A stretch of DNA of 64,000 bases, taken from assembly GCA_031769625.1 (NCBI GenBank), contig JAUIMM010002021.1, forward strand, positions 682,001-746,000. Direction: 5' to 3'. The notes under the pieces are model-generated. The model was not told the DNA's origin and did no database searches. It saw only the letters and a program-made list of their open reading frames with translations. The stretch's first letter is position 1. Each line of letters opens with the position of its first letter. This document shows positions 26,901 to 39,004 of this stretch, in pieces. This stretch comes from Taudactylus pleione (lineage: Eukaryota > Chordata > Amphibia > Anura > Myobatrachidae). The position numbers and the translations under genes were made by a program.

Positions 26901-29900
26901 AGCTGTCTGTGTTTGCTACAAGAGGAGATATCACAAAGTATGCGCTTTTGTTATTTCCATTGCTTTCAATGTATTTTGGCCTAAAACTTGCATTTGCTGT
27001 TTTCTCTTAAACGCAACATGGGAGAAAAACCATTTCACATCACATTTGTGGGTTTTGGTCTTCAACACATCCAGTGAAATTTTGAGCTGTCTGTGTTTGC
27101 TACAAGAGGAGATAACACAAAGTATGCGCTTTTGTTGTTTCCATTGCTTTCAATGCATTTTGGCCTAAAACGTGCATTTGCTGTTTTCTCTTAAACGCAA
27201 CATGGGAGAAAAACCATTTCACATCCCATTTGTGGGTCTTGGTCTTCAACAAATCCAGTGAAATTTTGAGCTGTCTGTGTTTGCTACAAGAGGAGATATC
27301 ACAAAGTATGCGCTTTTGTTATTTCTATTGCTTTCAATGTATTTTGGCCTAAAACTTGCATTTGCTGTTTTCTCTTAAACGCAACATGGGAGAAAAACCA
27401 TTTCACATCACATTTGTGGGTCTTGGTCTTCAACACATCCAGTGAAATTTTGAGCTGTCTGTGTTTGCTACAAGAGGAGATATCACAAAGTATGCTCTTT
27501 TGTTGTTTTCATTGCTTTCAATGCATTTTGGCCTAAAACGTGCATTTGCTGTTTTCTCTTAAACGCAACATGGGAGAAAAACCATTTCACATCACATTTG
27601 TGGGTCTTGGTCTTCAACACATCCAGTGAAATTTTGAGCTGTCTGTGTTTGCTACAAGAGGAGATATCACAAAGTATGCGCTTTTGTTGTTTTCATTGCT
27701 TTCAATGCATTTTGGCCTAAAACGTGCATTTGCTGTTTTCTCTTAAACGCAACATGGGAGAAAAACCATTTCACATCACATTTGTGGGTCTTGGTCTTCA
27801 ACACATCCAGTGAAATTTTGAGCTGTCTGTGTTTGCTACAAGAGGAGATAACACAAAGTATGCGCTTTTGTGTTTCCATTGCTTTCAATGCATTTTGGCC
27901 TCAAACGTGCATTTGCTGTTTTCTCTTAAACGCAACATGGGAGAAAAACCATTTCACATCACATTTGTGGGTCTTGGTCTTCAACACATCCAGTGAAATT
28001 TTGAGCTGTCTGTGTTTGCTACAAGAGGAGATATCACAAAGTATGCACTTTTGTTGTTTTCATTGCTTTCAATGCATTTTGGCCTAAAACGTGCATTTGC
28101 TGTTTTCTCTTAAACGCAACATGGGAGAAAAACCATTTCACATCACATTTGTGGGTCTTGGTCTTAAACACATCCAGTGAAATTTTGAGCTGTCTGTGTT
28201 TGCTACAAGAGGAGATATCACAAAGTATGCGCTTTTCTTGTTTCCATTGCTTTCAAAGCATTTTGGCCTAAAACGTGCATTTGCTGTTTTCTCTTAAACG
28301 CAACATGGGAGAAAAACCATTTCACATCACATTTGTGGGTCTTGGTCTTCAACACATCCAGTGAAATTTTGAGCTGTCTGTGTTTGCTACAAGAGGAGAT
28401 ATCACAAAGTATGCACTTTTGTTGTTTTCATTGCTTTCAATGCATTTTGGCCTAAAACGTGCATTTGCTGTTTTCTCTTAAACGCAACATGGGAGAAAAA
28501 CCATTTCACATCACATTTGTGGGTCTTGGTCTTCAACACATCCAGTGAAATTTTGAGCTGTCTGTGTTTGCTACAAGAGGAGATAACACAAAGTATGCGC
28601 TTTTGTGTTTCCATTGCTTTCAATGCATTTTGGCCTCAAACGTGCATTTGCTGTTTTCTCTTAAACGCAACATGGGAGAAAAACCATTTCACATCACATT
28701 TGTGGGTCTTGGTCTTCAACACATCCAGTTAAATTTTGAGCTGTCTGTGTTTGCTACAAGAGGAGATATCACAAAGTATGCACTTTTGTTGTTTTCATTG
28801 CTTTCAATGCATTTTGGCCTAAAACGTGCATTTGCTGTTTTCTCTTAAACGCAACATGGGAGAAAAACCATTTCACATCACATTTGTGGGTCTTGGTCTT
28901 AAACACATCCAGTGAAATTTTGAGCTGTCTGTGTTTGCTACAAGAGGAGATATCACAAAGTATGCGCTTTTCTTGTTTCCATTGCTTTCAAAGCATTTTG
29001 GCCTAAAACGTGCATTTGCTGTTTTCTCTTAAACGCAACATGGGAGAAAAACCATTTCACATCACATTTGTGGGTCTTGGTCTTCAACACATCCAGTGAA
29101 ATTTTGAGCTGTCTGTGTTTGCTACAAGAGGAGATATCACAAAGTATGCACTTTTGTTGTTTTCATTGCTTTCAATGCATTTTGGCCTAAAACTTGCATT
29201 TGCTGTTTTCTCTTAAACGCAACATGGGAGAAAAAACATTTCACATCACATTTGTGGGTCTTGGTCTTCAACACATCCAGTGAAATTTTGAGCTGTCTGT
29301 GTTTGCTACAAGAGGAGATATCACAAAGTATGCGCTTTTGTTATTTCCATTGCTTTCAATGCATTTTGGCCTAAAACTTGCATTTGCTGTTTTCTCTTAA
29401 ATGCAACATGGGAGAAAAACCATTTCACATCACATTTGTGGGTCTTGGTCTTCAACACATCCAGTGAAATTTTGAGCTGTCTGTGTTTGCTACAAGAGGA
29501 GATATCACAAAGTATGCGCTTTTGTTGTTTTCATTGCTTTCAATGCATTTTGGCCTAAAACGTGCATTTGCTGTTTTCTCTTAAACGCAACATGGGAGAA
29601 AAACCATTTCACATCACATTTGTGGGTCTTGGTCTTCAACACATCCAGTGAAATTTTGAGCTGTCTGTGTTTGCTACAAGAGGAGATATCACAAAGTATG
29701 CGCTTTTGTTATTTCCATTGCTTTCAATGCATTTTGGCCTAAAACTTGCATTTGCTGTTTTCTCTTAAATGCAACATGGGAGAAAAACCATTTCACATCA
29801 GATTTGTGGGTTTTGGTCTTCAACACATCCAGTGAAATTTTGAGCTGTCTGTGTTTGCTACAAGAGGAGATAACACAAAGTATGCGCTTTTGTTGTTTCC

Positions 29901-30909
29901 ATTGCTTTCAATGCATTTTGGCCTAAAACGTGCATTTGCTGTTTTCTCTTAAACGCAACATGGGAGAAAAACCATTTCACATCACATTTGTGGGTCTTGG
30001 TCTTCAACACATCCAGTGAAATTTTGAGCTGTCTGTGTTTGCTACAAGAGGAGATAACACAAAGTATGCGCTTTTGTTGTTTCCATTGCTTTCAATGCAT
30101 TTTGGCCTAAAACGTGCATTTGCTGTTTTCTCTTAAACGCAACATGGGAGAAAAACCATTTCACATCACATTTGTGGGTCTTGGTCTTCAACACATCCAG
30201 TGAAATTTTGAGCTGTCTGTGTTTGCTACAAGAGGAGATATCACAAAGTATGCGCTTTTGTTGTTTTCATTGCTTTCAATGCATTTTGGCATAAAACGAG
30301 CATTTGCTGTTTTCTCTTAAACGCAACATGGGAGAAAAACCATTTCACATCACATTTGTGGGTCTTGGTCTTCAACACATCCAGTGAAATTTTGAGCTGT
30401 CTGTGTTTGCTACAAGAGGAGATATCACAAAGTATGCGCTTTTGTTATTTCCATTGCTTTCAATGTATTTTGGCCTAAAACTTGCATTTGCTGTTTTCTC
30501 TTAAACGCAACATGGGAGAAAAACCATTTCACATCACATTTGTGGGTTTTGGTCTTCAACACATCCAGTGAAATTTTGAGCTGTCTGTGTTTGCTACAAG
30601 AGGAGATAACACAAAGTATGCGCTTTTGTTGTTTCCATTGCTTTCAATGCATTTTGGCCTAAAACGTGCATTTGCTGTTTTCTCTTAAACGCAACATGGG
30701 AGAAAAACCATTTCACATCACATTTGTGGGTTTTGGTCTTCAACACATCCAGTGAAATTTTGAGCTGTCTGTGTTTGCTACAAGAGGAGATATCACAAAG
30801 TATGCGCTTTTCTTGTTTCCATTGCTTTCAAAGCATTTTGGCCTAAAACGTGCATTTGCTGTTTTCTCTTAAACGCAACATGGGAGAAAAACCATTTCAC
30901 ATCACATTT
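23922..30909 (+). repeat. HOR unit 2, 6988 bp, one monomer shorter than unit 1
   Basis: Matches unit 1 at offset 7172 up to about 29337, then at offset 6988 (exactly 184 less). For example, g at 23301 pairs with 30289, and the c-class cgctttt at 23817 pairs with 30805. At the transition, unit 1 has a b monomer starting with gagaaaaaacattt (22065) followed by an a monomer. Unit 2 has a single monomer that starts with the same gagaaaaaacattt (29237) but has the a-class gttattt core (about 29340). This is a hybrid, as expected for a one-monomer unequal exchange. One private substitution is ccagttaaatt at 28730. Confidence 0.9.
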
Positions 30910-33900
30910 GTGGGTCTTGGTCTTCAACACATCCAGTGAAATTTTGAGCTGTCTGTGTTTGCTACAAGAGGAGATATCACAAAGTATGCGCTTTTGTTGT
31001 TTTCATTGCTTTCAATGCATTTTGGCCTAAAACGTGCATTTGCTGTTTTCTCTTAAACGCAACATGGGAGAAAAACCATTTCACATCACATTTGTGGGTC
31101 TTGGTCTTCAACACATCCAGTGAAATTTTGAGCTGTCTGTGTTTGCTACAAGAGGAGATATCACAAAGTATGCGCTTTTGTTATTTCCATTGCTTTCAAT
31201 GCATTTTGGCCTAAAACTTGCATTTGCTGTTTTCTCTTAAATGCAACATGGGAGAAAAACCATTTCACATCACATTTGTGGGTCTTGGTCTTCAACACAT
31301 CCAGTGAAATTTTGAGCTGTCTGTGTTTGCTACAAGAGGAGATATCACAAAGTATGCGCTTTTGTTGTTTTCATTGCTTTCAATGCATTTTGGCCTAAAA
31401 CGTGCATTTGCTGTTTTCTCTTAAACGCAACATGGGAGAAAAACCATTTCACATCACATTTGTGGGTCTTGGTCTTCAACACATCCAGTGAAATTTTGAG
31501 CTGTCTGTGTTTGCTACAAGAGGAGATATCACAAAGTATGCGCTTTTGTTATTTCCATTGCTTTCAATGCATTTTGGCCTAAAACTTGCATTTGCTGTTT
31601 TCTCTTAAATGCAACATGGGAGAAAAACCATTTCACATCAGATTTGTGGGTTTTGGTCTTCAACACATCCAGTGTAATTTTGAGCTGTCTGTGTTTGCTA
31701 CAAGAGGAGATAACACAAAGTATGCGCTTTTGTTGTTTCCATTGCTTTCAATGCATTTTGGCCTAAAACGTGCATTTGCTGTTTTCTCTTAAACGCAACA
31801 TGGGAGAAAAACCATTTCACATCACATTTGTGGGTCTTGGTCTTCAACACATCCAGTGAAATTTTGAGCTGTCTGTGTTTGCTACAAGAGGAGATAACAC
31901 AAAGTATGCGCTTTTGTGTTTCCATTGCTTTCAATGCATTTTGGCCTCAAACGTGCATTTGCTGTTTTCTCTTAAACGCAACATGGGAGAAAAACCATTT
32001 CACATCACATTTGTGGGTCTTGGTCTTCAACACATCCAGTGAAATTTTGAGCTGTCTGTGTTTGCTACAAGAGGAGATAACACAAAGTATGCGCTTTTGT
32101 TGTTTCCATTGCTTTCAATGCATTTTGGCCTAAAACGTGCATTTGCTGTTTTCTCTTAAACGCAACATGGGAGAAAAACCATTTCACATCACATTTGTGG
32201 GTCTTGGTCTTCAACACATCCAGTGAAATTTTGAGCTGTCTGTGTTTGCTACAAGAGGAGATATCACAAAGTATGCGCTTTTGTTGTTTTCATTGCTTTC
32301 AATGCATTTTGGCATAAAACGAGCATTTGCTGTTTTCTCTTAAATGCAACATGGGAGAAAAACCATTTCACATCACATTTGTGGGTCTTGGTCTTCAACA
32401 CATCCAGTGAAATTTTGAGCTGTCTGTGTTTGCTACAAGAGGAGATATCACAAAGTATGCGCTTTTGTTATTTCCATTGCTTTCAATGTATTTTGGCCTA
32501 AAACTTGCATTTGCTGTTTTCTCTTAAACGCAACATGGGAGAAAAACCATTTCACATCACATTTGTGGGTTTTGGTCTTCAACACATCCAGTGAAATTTT
32601 GAGCTGTCTGTGTTTGCTACAAGAGGAGATAACACAAAGTATGCGCTTTTGTTGTTTCCATTGCTTTCAATGCATTTTGGCCTAAAACGTGCATTTGCTG
32701 TTTTCTCTTAAACGCAACATGGGAGAAAAACCATTTCACATCACATTTGTGGGTCTTGGTCTTCAACACATCCAGTGAAATTTTGAGCTGTCTGTGTTTG
32801 CTACAAGAGGAGATATCACAAAGTATGCGCTTTTGTTATTTCCATTGCTTTCAATGCATTTTGGCCTAAAACTTGCATTTGCTGTTTTCTCTTAAATGCA
32901 ACATGGGAGAAAAACCATTTCACATCACATTTGTGGGTCTTGGTCTTCAACACATCCAGTGAAATTTTGAGCTGTCTGTGTTTGCTACAAGAGGAGATAT
33001 CACAAAGTATGCGCTTTTGTTGTTTTCATTGCTTTCAATGCATTTTGGCCTAAAACGTGCATTTGCTGTTTTCTCTTAAACGCAACATGGGAGAAAAACC
33101 ATTTCACATCACATTTGTGGGTCTTGGTCTTCAACACATCCAGTGAAATTTTGAGCTGTCTGTGTTTGCTACAAGAGGAGATATCACAAAGTATGCGCTT
33201 TTCTTGTTTCCATTGCTTTCAAAGGATTTTGGCCTAAAACGTGCATTTGCTGTTTTCTCTTAAACGCAACATGGGAGAAAAACCATTTCACATCACATTT
33301 GTGGGTCTTGGTCTTCAACACATCCAGTGAAATTTTGAGCTGTCTGTGTTTGCTACAAGAGGAGATATCACAAAGTATGCACTTTTGTTGTTTTCATTGC
33401 TTTCAATGCATTTTGGCCTAAAACGTGCATTTGCTGTTTTCTCTTAAACGCAACATGGGAGAAAAACCATTTCACATCACATTTGTGGGTCTTGGTCTTC
33501 AACACATCCAGTGAAATTTTGAGCTGTCTGTGTTTGCTACAAGAGGAGATATCACAAAGTATGCGCTTTTGTTGTTTTCATTGCTTTCAATGCATTTTGG
33601 CCTAAAACGTGCATTTGCTGTTTTCTCTTAAACGCAACATGGGAGAAAAACCATTTCACATCACATTTGTGGGTCTTGGTCTTCAACACATCCAGTGAAA
33701 TTTTGAGCTGTCTGTGTTTGCTACAAGAGGAGATATCACAAAGTATGCGCTTTTGTTATTTCCATTGCTTTCAATGCATTTTGGCCTAAAACTTGCATTT
33801 GCTGTTTTCTCTTAAATGCAACATGGGAGAAAAACCATTTCACATCACATTTGTGGGTCTTGGTCTTCAACACATCCAGTGAAATTTTGAGCTGTCTGTG

Positions 33901-34356
33901 TTTGCTACAAGAGGAGATATCACAAAGTATGCACTTTTGTTGTTTTCATTGCTTTCAATGCATTTTGGCCTAAAACGTGCATTTGCTGTTTTCTCTTAAA
34001 CGCAACATGGGAGAAAAACCATTTCACATCACATTTGTGGGTCTTGGTCTTCAACACATCCAGTGAAATTTTGAGCTGTCTGTGTTTGCTACAAGAGGAG
34101 ATATCACAAAGTATGCGCTTTTGTTGTTTCCATTGCTTTCAAAGCATTTTGGCCTAAAACGTGCATTTGCTGTTTTCTCTTAAACGCAACTTGGGAGAAA
34201 AACCATTTCACATCACATTTGTGGGTCTTGGTCTTCAACACATCCAGTGAAATTTTGAGCTGTCTGTGTTTGCTACAAGAGGAGATATCACAAAGTATGC
34301 GCTTTTGTTGTTTTCATTGCTTTCAATGCATTTTGGCCTAAAACGTGCATTTGCTG
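30310..34356 (+). repeat. 4047-bp HOR unit, first copy
   Basis: Matches the following unit at offset 4047 (22 x 184 minus 1, with one f monomer). Paired markers are aaaggatttt (33221/37268) and aacttgg (34191/38238), together with the class order h, e, c with ggttttgg, b, a, b, a, e, f, e, g, h, e, a, b, c, d, b, a. It overlaps the end of the 7-kb unit 2, because the start of this block reuses the e-c-b-a stretch of that unit. A private substitution gtgtaatttt occurs near 31674. Confidence 0.88.
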
Positions 34357-37300
34357 TTTTCTCTTAAACGCAACATGGGAGAAAAACCATTTCACATCAC
34401 ATTTGTGGGTCTTGGTCTTCAACACATCCAGTGAAATTTTGAGCTGTCTGTGTTTGCTACAAGAGGAGATATCACAAAGTATGCGCTTTTGTTATTTCCA
34501 TTGCTTTCAATGTATTTTGGCCTAAAACTTGCATTTGCTGTTTTCTCTTAAACGCAACATGGGAGAAAAACCATTTCACATCACATTTGTGGGTTTTGGT
34601 CTTCAACACATCCAGTGAAATTTTGAGCTGTCTGTGTTTGCTACAAGAGGAGATAACACAAAGTATGCGCTTTTGTTGTTTCCATTGCTTTCAATGCATT
34701 TTGGCCTAAAACGTGCATTTGCTGTTTTCTCTTAAACGCAACATGGGAGAAAAACCATTTCACATCACATTTGTGGGTTTTGGTCTTCAACACATCCAGT
34801 GAAATTTTGAGCTGTCTGTGTTTGCTACAAGAGGAGATATCACAAAGTATGCGCTTTTCTTGTTTCCATTGCTTTCAAAGCATTTTGGCCTAAAACGTGC
34901 ATTTGCTGTTTTCTCTTAAACGCAACATGGGAGAAAAACCATTTCACATCACATTTGTGGGTCTTGGTCTTCAACACATCCAGTGAAATTTTGAGCTGTC
35001 TGTGTTTGCTACAAGAGGAGATATCACAAAGTATGCGCTTTTGTTGTTTTCATTGCTTTCAATGCATTTTGGCCTAAAACGTGCATTTGCTGTTTTCTCT
35101 TAAACGCAACATGGGAGAAAAACCATTTCACATCACATTTGTGGGTCTTGGTCTTCAACACATCCAGTGAAATTTTGAGCTGTCTGTGTTTGCTACAAGA
35201 GGAGATATCACAAAGTATGCGCTTTTGTTATTTCCATTGCTTTCAATGCATTTTGGCCTAAAACTTGCATTTGCTGTTTTCTCTTAAATGCAACATGGGA
35301 GAAAAACCATTTCACATCACATTTGTGGGTCTTGGTCTTCAACACATCCAGTGAAATTTTGAGCTGTCTGTGTTTGCTACAAGAGGAGATATCACAAAGT
35401 ATGCGCTTTTGTTGTTTTCATTGCTTTCAATGCATTTTGGCCTAAAACGTGCATTTGCTGTTTTCTCTTAAACGCAACATGGGAGAAAAACCATTTCACA
35501 TCACATTTGTGGGTCTTGGTCTTCAACACATCCAGTGAAATTTTGAGCTGTCTGTGTTTGCTACAAGAGGAGATATCACAAAGTATGCGCTTTTGTTATT
35601 TCCATTGCTTTCAATGCATTTTGGCCTAAAACTTGCATTTGCTGTTTTCTCTTAAATGCAACATGGGAGAAAAACCATTTCACATCAGATTTGTGGGTTT
35701 TGGTCTTCAACACATCCAGTGAAATTTTGAGCTGTCTGTGTTTGCTACAAGAGGAGATAACACAAAGTATGCGCTTTTGTTGTTTCCATTGCTTTCAATG
35801 CATTTTGGCCTAAAACGTGCATTTGCTGTTTTCTCTTAAATGCAACATGGGAGAAAAACCATTTCACATCAGATTTGTGGGTTTTGGTCTTCAACACATC
35901 CAGTGAAATTTTGAGCTGTCTGTGTTTGCTACAAGAGGAGATAACACAAAGTATGCGCTTTTGTGTTTCCATTGCTTTCAATGCATTTTGGCCTCAAACG
36001 TGCATTTGCTGTTTTCTCTTAAACGCAACATGGGAGAAAAACCATTTCACATCACATTTGTGGGTCTTGGTCTTCAACACATCCAGTGAAATTTTGAGCT
36101 GTCTGTGTTTGCTACAAGAGGAGATAACACAAAGTATGCGCTTTTGTTGTTTCCATTGCTTTCAATGCATTTTGGCCTAAAACGTGCATTTGCTGTTTTC
36201 TCTTAAACGCAACATGGGAGAAAAACCATTTCACATCACATTTGTGGGTCTTGGTCTTCAACACATCCAGTGAAATTTTGAGCTGTCTGTGTTTGCTACA
36301 AGAGGAGATATCACAAAGTATGCGCTTTTGTTGTTTTCATTGCTTTCAATGCATTTTGGCATAAAACGAGCATTTGCTGTTTTCTCTTAAACGCAACATG
36401 GGAGAAAAACCATTTCACATCACATTTGTGGGTCTTGGTCTTCAACACATCCAGTGAAATTTTGAGCTGTCTGTGTTTGCTACAAGAGGAGATATCACAA
36501 AGTATGCGCTTTTGTTATTTCCATTGCTTTCAATGTATTTTGGCCTAAAACTTGCATTTGCTGTTTTCTCTTAAACGCAACATGGGAGAAAAACCATTTC
36601 ACATCACATTTGTGGGTTTTGGTCTTCAACACATCCAGTGAAATTTTGAGCTGTCTGTGTTTGCTACAAGAGGAGATAACACAAAGTATGCGCTTTTGTT
36701 GTTTCCATTGCTTTCAATGCATTTTGGCCTAAAACGTGCATTTGCTGTTTTCTCTTAAACGCAACATGGGAGAAAAACCATTTCACATCACATTTGTGGG
36801 TCTTGGTCTTCAACACATCCAGTGAAATTTTGAGCTGTCTGTGTTTGCTACAAGAGGAGATATCACAAAGTATGCGCTTTTGTTATTTCCATTGCTTTCA
36901 ATGCATTTTGGCCTAAAACTTGCATTTGCTGTTTTCTCTTAAATGCAACATGGGAGAAAAACCATTTCACATCACATTTGTGGGTCTTGGTCTTCAACAC
37001 ATCCAGTGAAATTTTGAGCTGTCTGTGTTTGCTACAAGAGGAGATATCACAAAGTATGCGCTTTTGTTGTTTTCATTGCTTTCAATGCATTTTGGCCTAA
37101 AACGTGCATTTGCTGTTTTCTCTTAAACGCAACATGGGAGAAAAACCATTTCACATCACATTTGTGGGTCTTGGTCTTCAACACATCCAGTGAAATTTTG
37201 AGCTGTCTGTGTTTGCTACAAGAGGAGATATCACAAAGTATGCGCTTTTCTTGTTTCCATTGCTTTCAAAGGATTTTGGCCTAAAACGTGCATTTGCTGT

Positions 37301-38251
37301 TTTCTCTTAAACGCAACATGGGAGAAAAACCATTTCACATCACATTTGTGGGTCTTGGTCTTCAACACATCCAGTGAAATTTTGAGCTGTCTGTGTTTGC
37401 TACAAGAGGAGATATCACAAAGTATGCACTTTTGTTGTTTTCATTGCTTTCAATGCATTTTGGCCTAAAACGTGCATTTGCTGTTTTCTCTTAAACGCAA
37501 CATGGGAGAAAAACCATTTCACATCACATTTGTGGGTCTTGGTCTTCAACACATCCAGTGAAATTTTGAGCTGTCTGTGTTTGCTACAAGAGGAGATATC
37601 ACAAAGTATGCGCTTTTGTTGTTTTCATTGCTTTCAATGCATTTTGGCCTAAAACGTGCATTTGCTGTTTTCTCTTAAACGCAACATGGGAGAAAAACCA
37701 TTTCACATCACATTTGTGGGTCTTGGTCTTCAACACATCCAGTGACATTTTGAGCTGTCTGTGTTTGCTACAAGAGGAGATATCACAAAGTATGCGCTTT
37801 TGTTATTTCCATTGCTTTCAATGCATTTTGGCCTAAAACTTGCATTTGCTGTTTTCTCTTAAATGCAACATGGGAGAAAAACCATTTCACATCACATTTG
37901 TGGGTCTTGGTCTTCAACACATCCAGTGAAATTTTGAGCTGTCTGTGTTTGCTACAAGAGGAGATATCACAAAGTATGCGCTTTTGTTGTTTTCATTGCT
38001 TTCAATGCATTTTGGCCTAAAACGTGCATTTGCTGTTTTCTCTTAAACGCAACATGGGAGAAAAACCATTTCACATCACATTTGTGGGTCTTGGTCTTCA
38101 ACACATCCAGTGAAATTTTGAGCTGTCTGTGTTTGCTACAAGAGGAGATATCACAAAGTATGCGCTTTTGTTGTTTCCATTGCTTTCAAAGCATTTTGGC
38201 CTAAAACGTGCATTTGCTGTTTTCTCTTAAACGCAACTTGGGAGAAAAACC
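34357..38251 (+). repeat. 4047-bp HOR unit, second copy, truncated by the junction
   Basis: Second copy of 30310-34356, which stops at the orientation switch about 152 bp short of the full unit. It contains a short cluster of differences from the first copy at about 35840-35885 (aaatgc, catcagatt, ggttttgg), all matching the preceding e monomer. Other single differences are gtgacatttt near 37744 and tatgcgc near 37976 where the first copy has tatgcac. Confidence 0.88.
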
Positions 38252-38260
38252 CAAATACAT
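38246..38260. other. Orientation-switch junction between the two arrays
   Basis: Plus-orientation sequence reads as far as gagaaaaacc (last C at 38251). The next recognisable stretch, from 38253, is aaatacattgaaagc, which belongs to the reverse complement of a different part of the monomer. Three C residues (38250-38252) sit at the join. Two can be read as ending the plus monomer (aaaacc), or two as belonging to the inverted monomer (ggccaaaa, with one A lost), so the join has about 2 bp of microhomology or a 1-bp insertion. The last plus monomer is of class k (aacttgg at 38238). Its counterpart 4047 bp upstream (34191) continues normally, so the normal continuation at this point is known. 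A head-to-head array inversion fits, as does a mis-assembly. Confidence 0.9.
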
Positions 38261-39004
38261 TGAAAGCAATGGAAATAACAAAAGCGCATACTTTGTGATA
38301 TCTCCTCTTGTAGCAAACACAGACAGCTCAAAATTTCACTGGATGTGTTGAAGACCAAAACCCACAAATGTGATGTGAAATGGTTTTTCTCCCATGTTGC
38401 GTTTAAGAGAAAACAGCAAATGCAAGTTTTAGGCCAAAATACATTGAAAGCAATGGAAATAACAAAAGCGCATACTTTGTGATATCTCCTCTTGTAGCAA
38501 ACACAGACAGCTCAAAATTTCACTGGATGTGTTGAAGACCAAGACCCACAAATGTGATGTGAAATGGTTTTTCTCCCATGTTGCGTTTAAGAGAAAACAG
38601 CAAATGCACGTTTTAGGCCAAAATGCTTTGAAAGCAATGAAAACAACAAAAGCGCATACTTTGTGATATCTCCTCTTGTAGCAAACACAGACAGCTCAAA
38701 ATTTCACTGGATGTGTTGAAGACCAAGACCCACAAATGTGATGTGAAATGGTTTTTCTCCCATGTTGCGTTTAAGAGAAAACAGCAAATGCAAGTTTTAG
38801 GCCAAAATACATTGAAAGCAATGGAAATAACAAAAGCGCATACTTTGTGATATCTCCTCTTGTAGCAAACAGAGACAGCTCAAAATTTCACTGGATGTGT
38901 TGAAGACCAAGACCCACAAATGGGATGTGAAATGGTTTTTCTCCCATGTTGTGTTTAAGAGAAAACAGCAAATGCACGTTTTAGGCCAAAATGCATTGAA
39001 AGCA
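38253..39004 (-). repeat. Four inverted monomers between junction and 4.4-kb units
   Basis: From the junction rightward (minus-strand classes) these are a partial h, an h, a b variant with aaagc, an h, and the start of an e monomer. They carry two private variants 29 bp apart: G at 38923 (aaatgggatg) and T at 38952 (gttgtgttt). The same pair, inverted and with the same spacing, is at 172 and 201 at the far left of the window. Apart from that this stretch matches no neighbouring unit closely. Confidence 0.75.

Larger units (their letters stand above)
1..38251 (+). repeat. Satellite array, 184-bp monomers, plus orientation
   Basis: About 208 directly abutting copies of a 184-bp monomer. The landmark gagaaaaaccatttcac returns every 184 bp (C residues at 5, 189, 373 and so on). 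Other landmarks in order are ggtcttggtcttcaac, gctgtctgtgtttgc, agaggagatatcac, tatgcgctttt, tttcaatgcatttt and ctgttttctcttaaa. Neighbouring monomers differ at a handful of recurring positions, while monomers many units apart share the same variant sets, which is the mark of higher-order repeat organisation. No insertion, unique spacer or mobile element interrupts it. Known biology: arrays of 150-200-bp monomers with HORs typically form centromeric or pericentromeric heterochromatin. That location is inferred here, not shown by the sequence. Both ends are open: the window starts inside the array, and the right edge is the orientation switch. Confidence 0.98.

Noticed and set aside
38000..38500. 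Fold-back (palindromic) sequencing artefact at the strand switch
   Set aside because: The first monomers on the right are not the reverse complement of the last monomers on the left: class order and private variants differ within the first few hundred bases. A join between different array pieces is not excluded.
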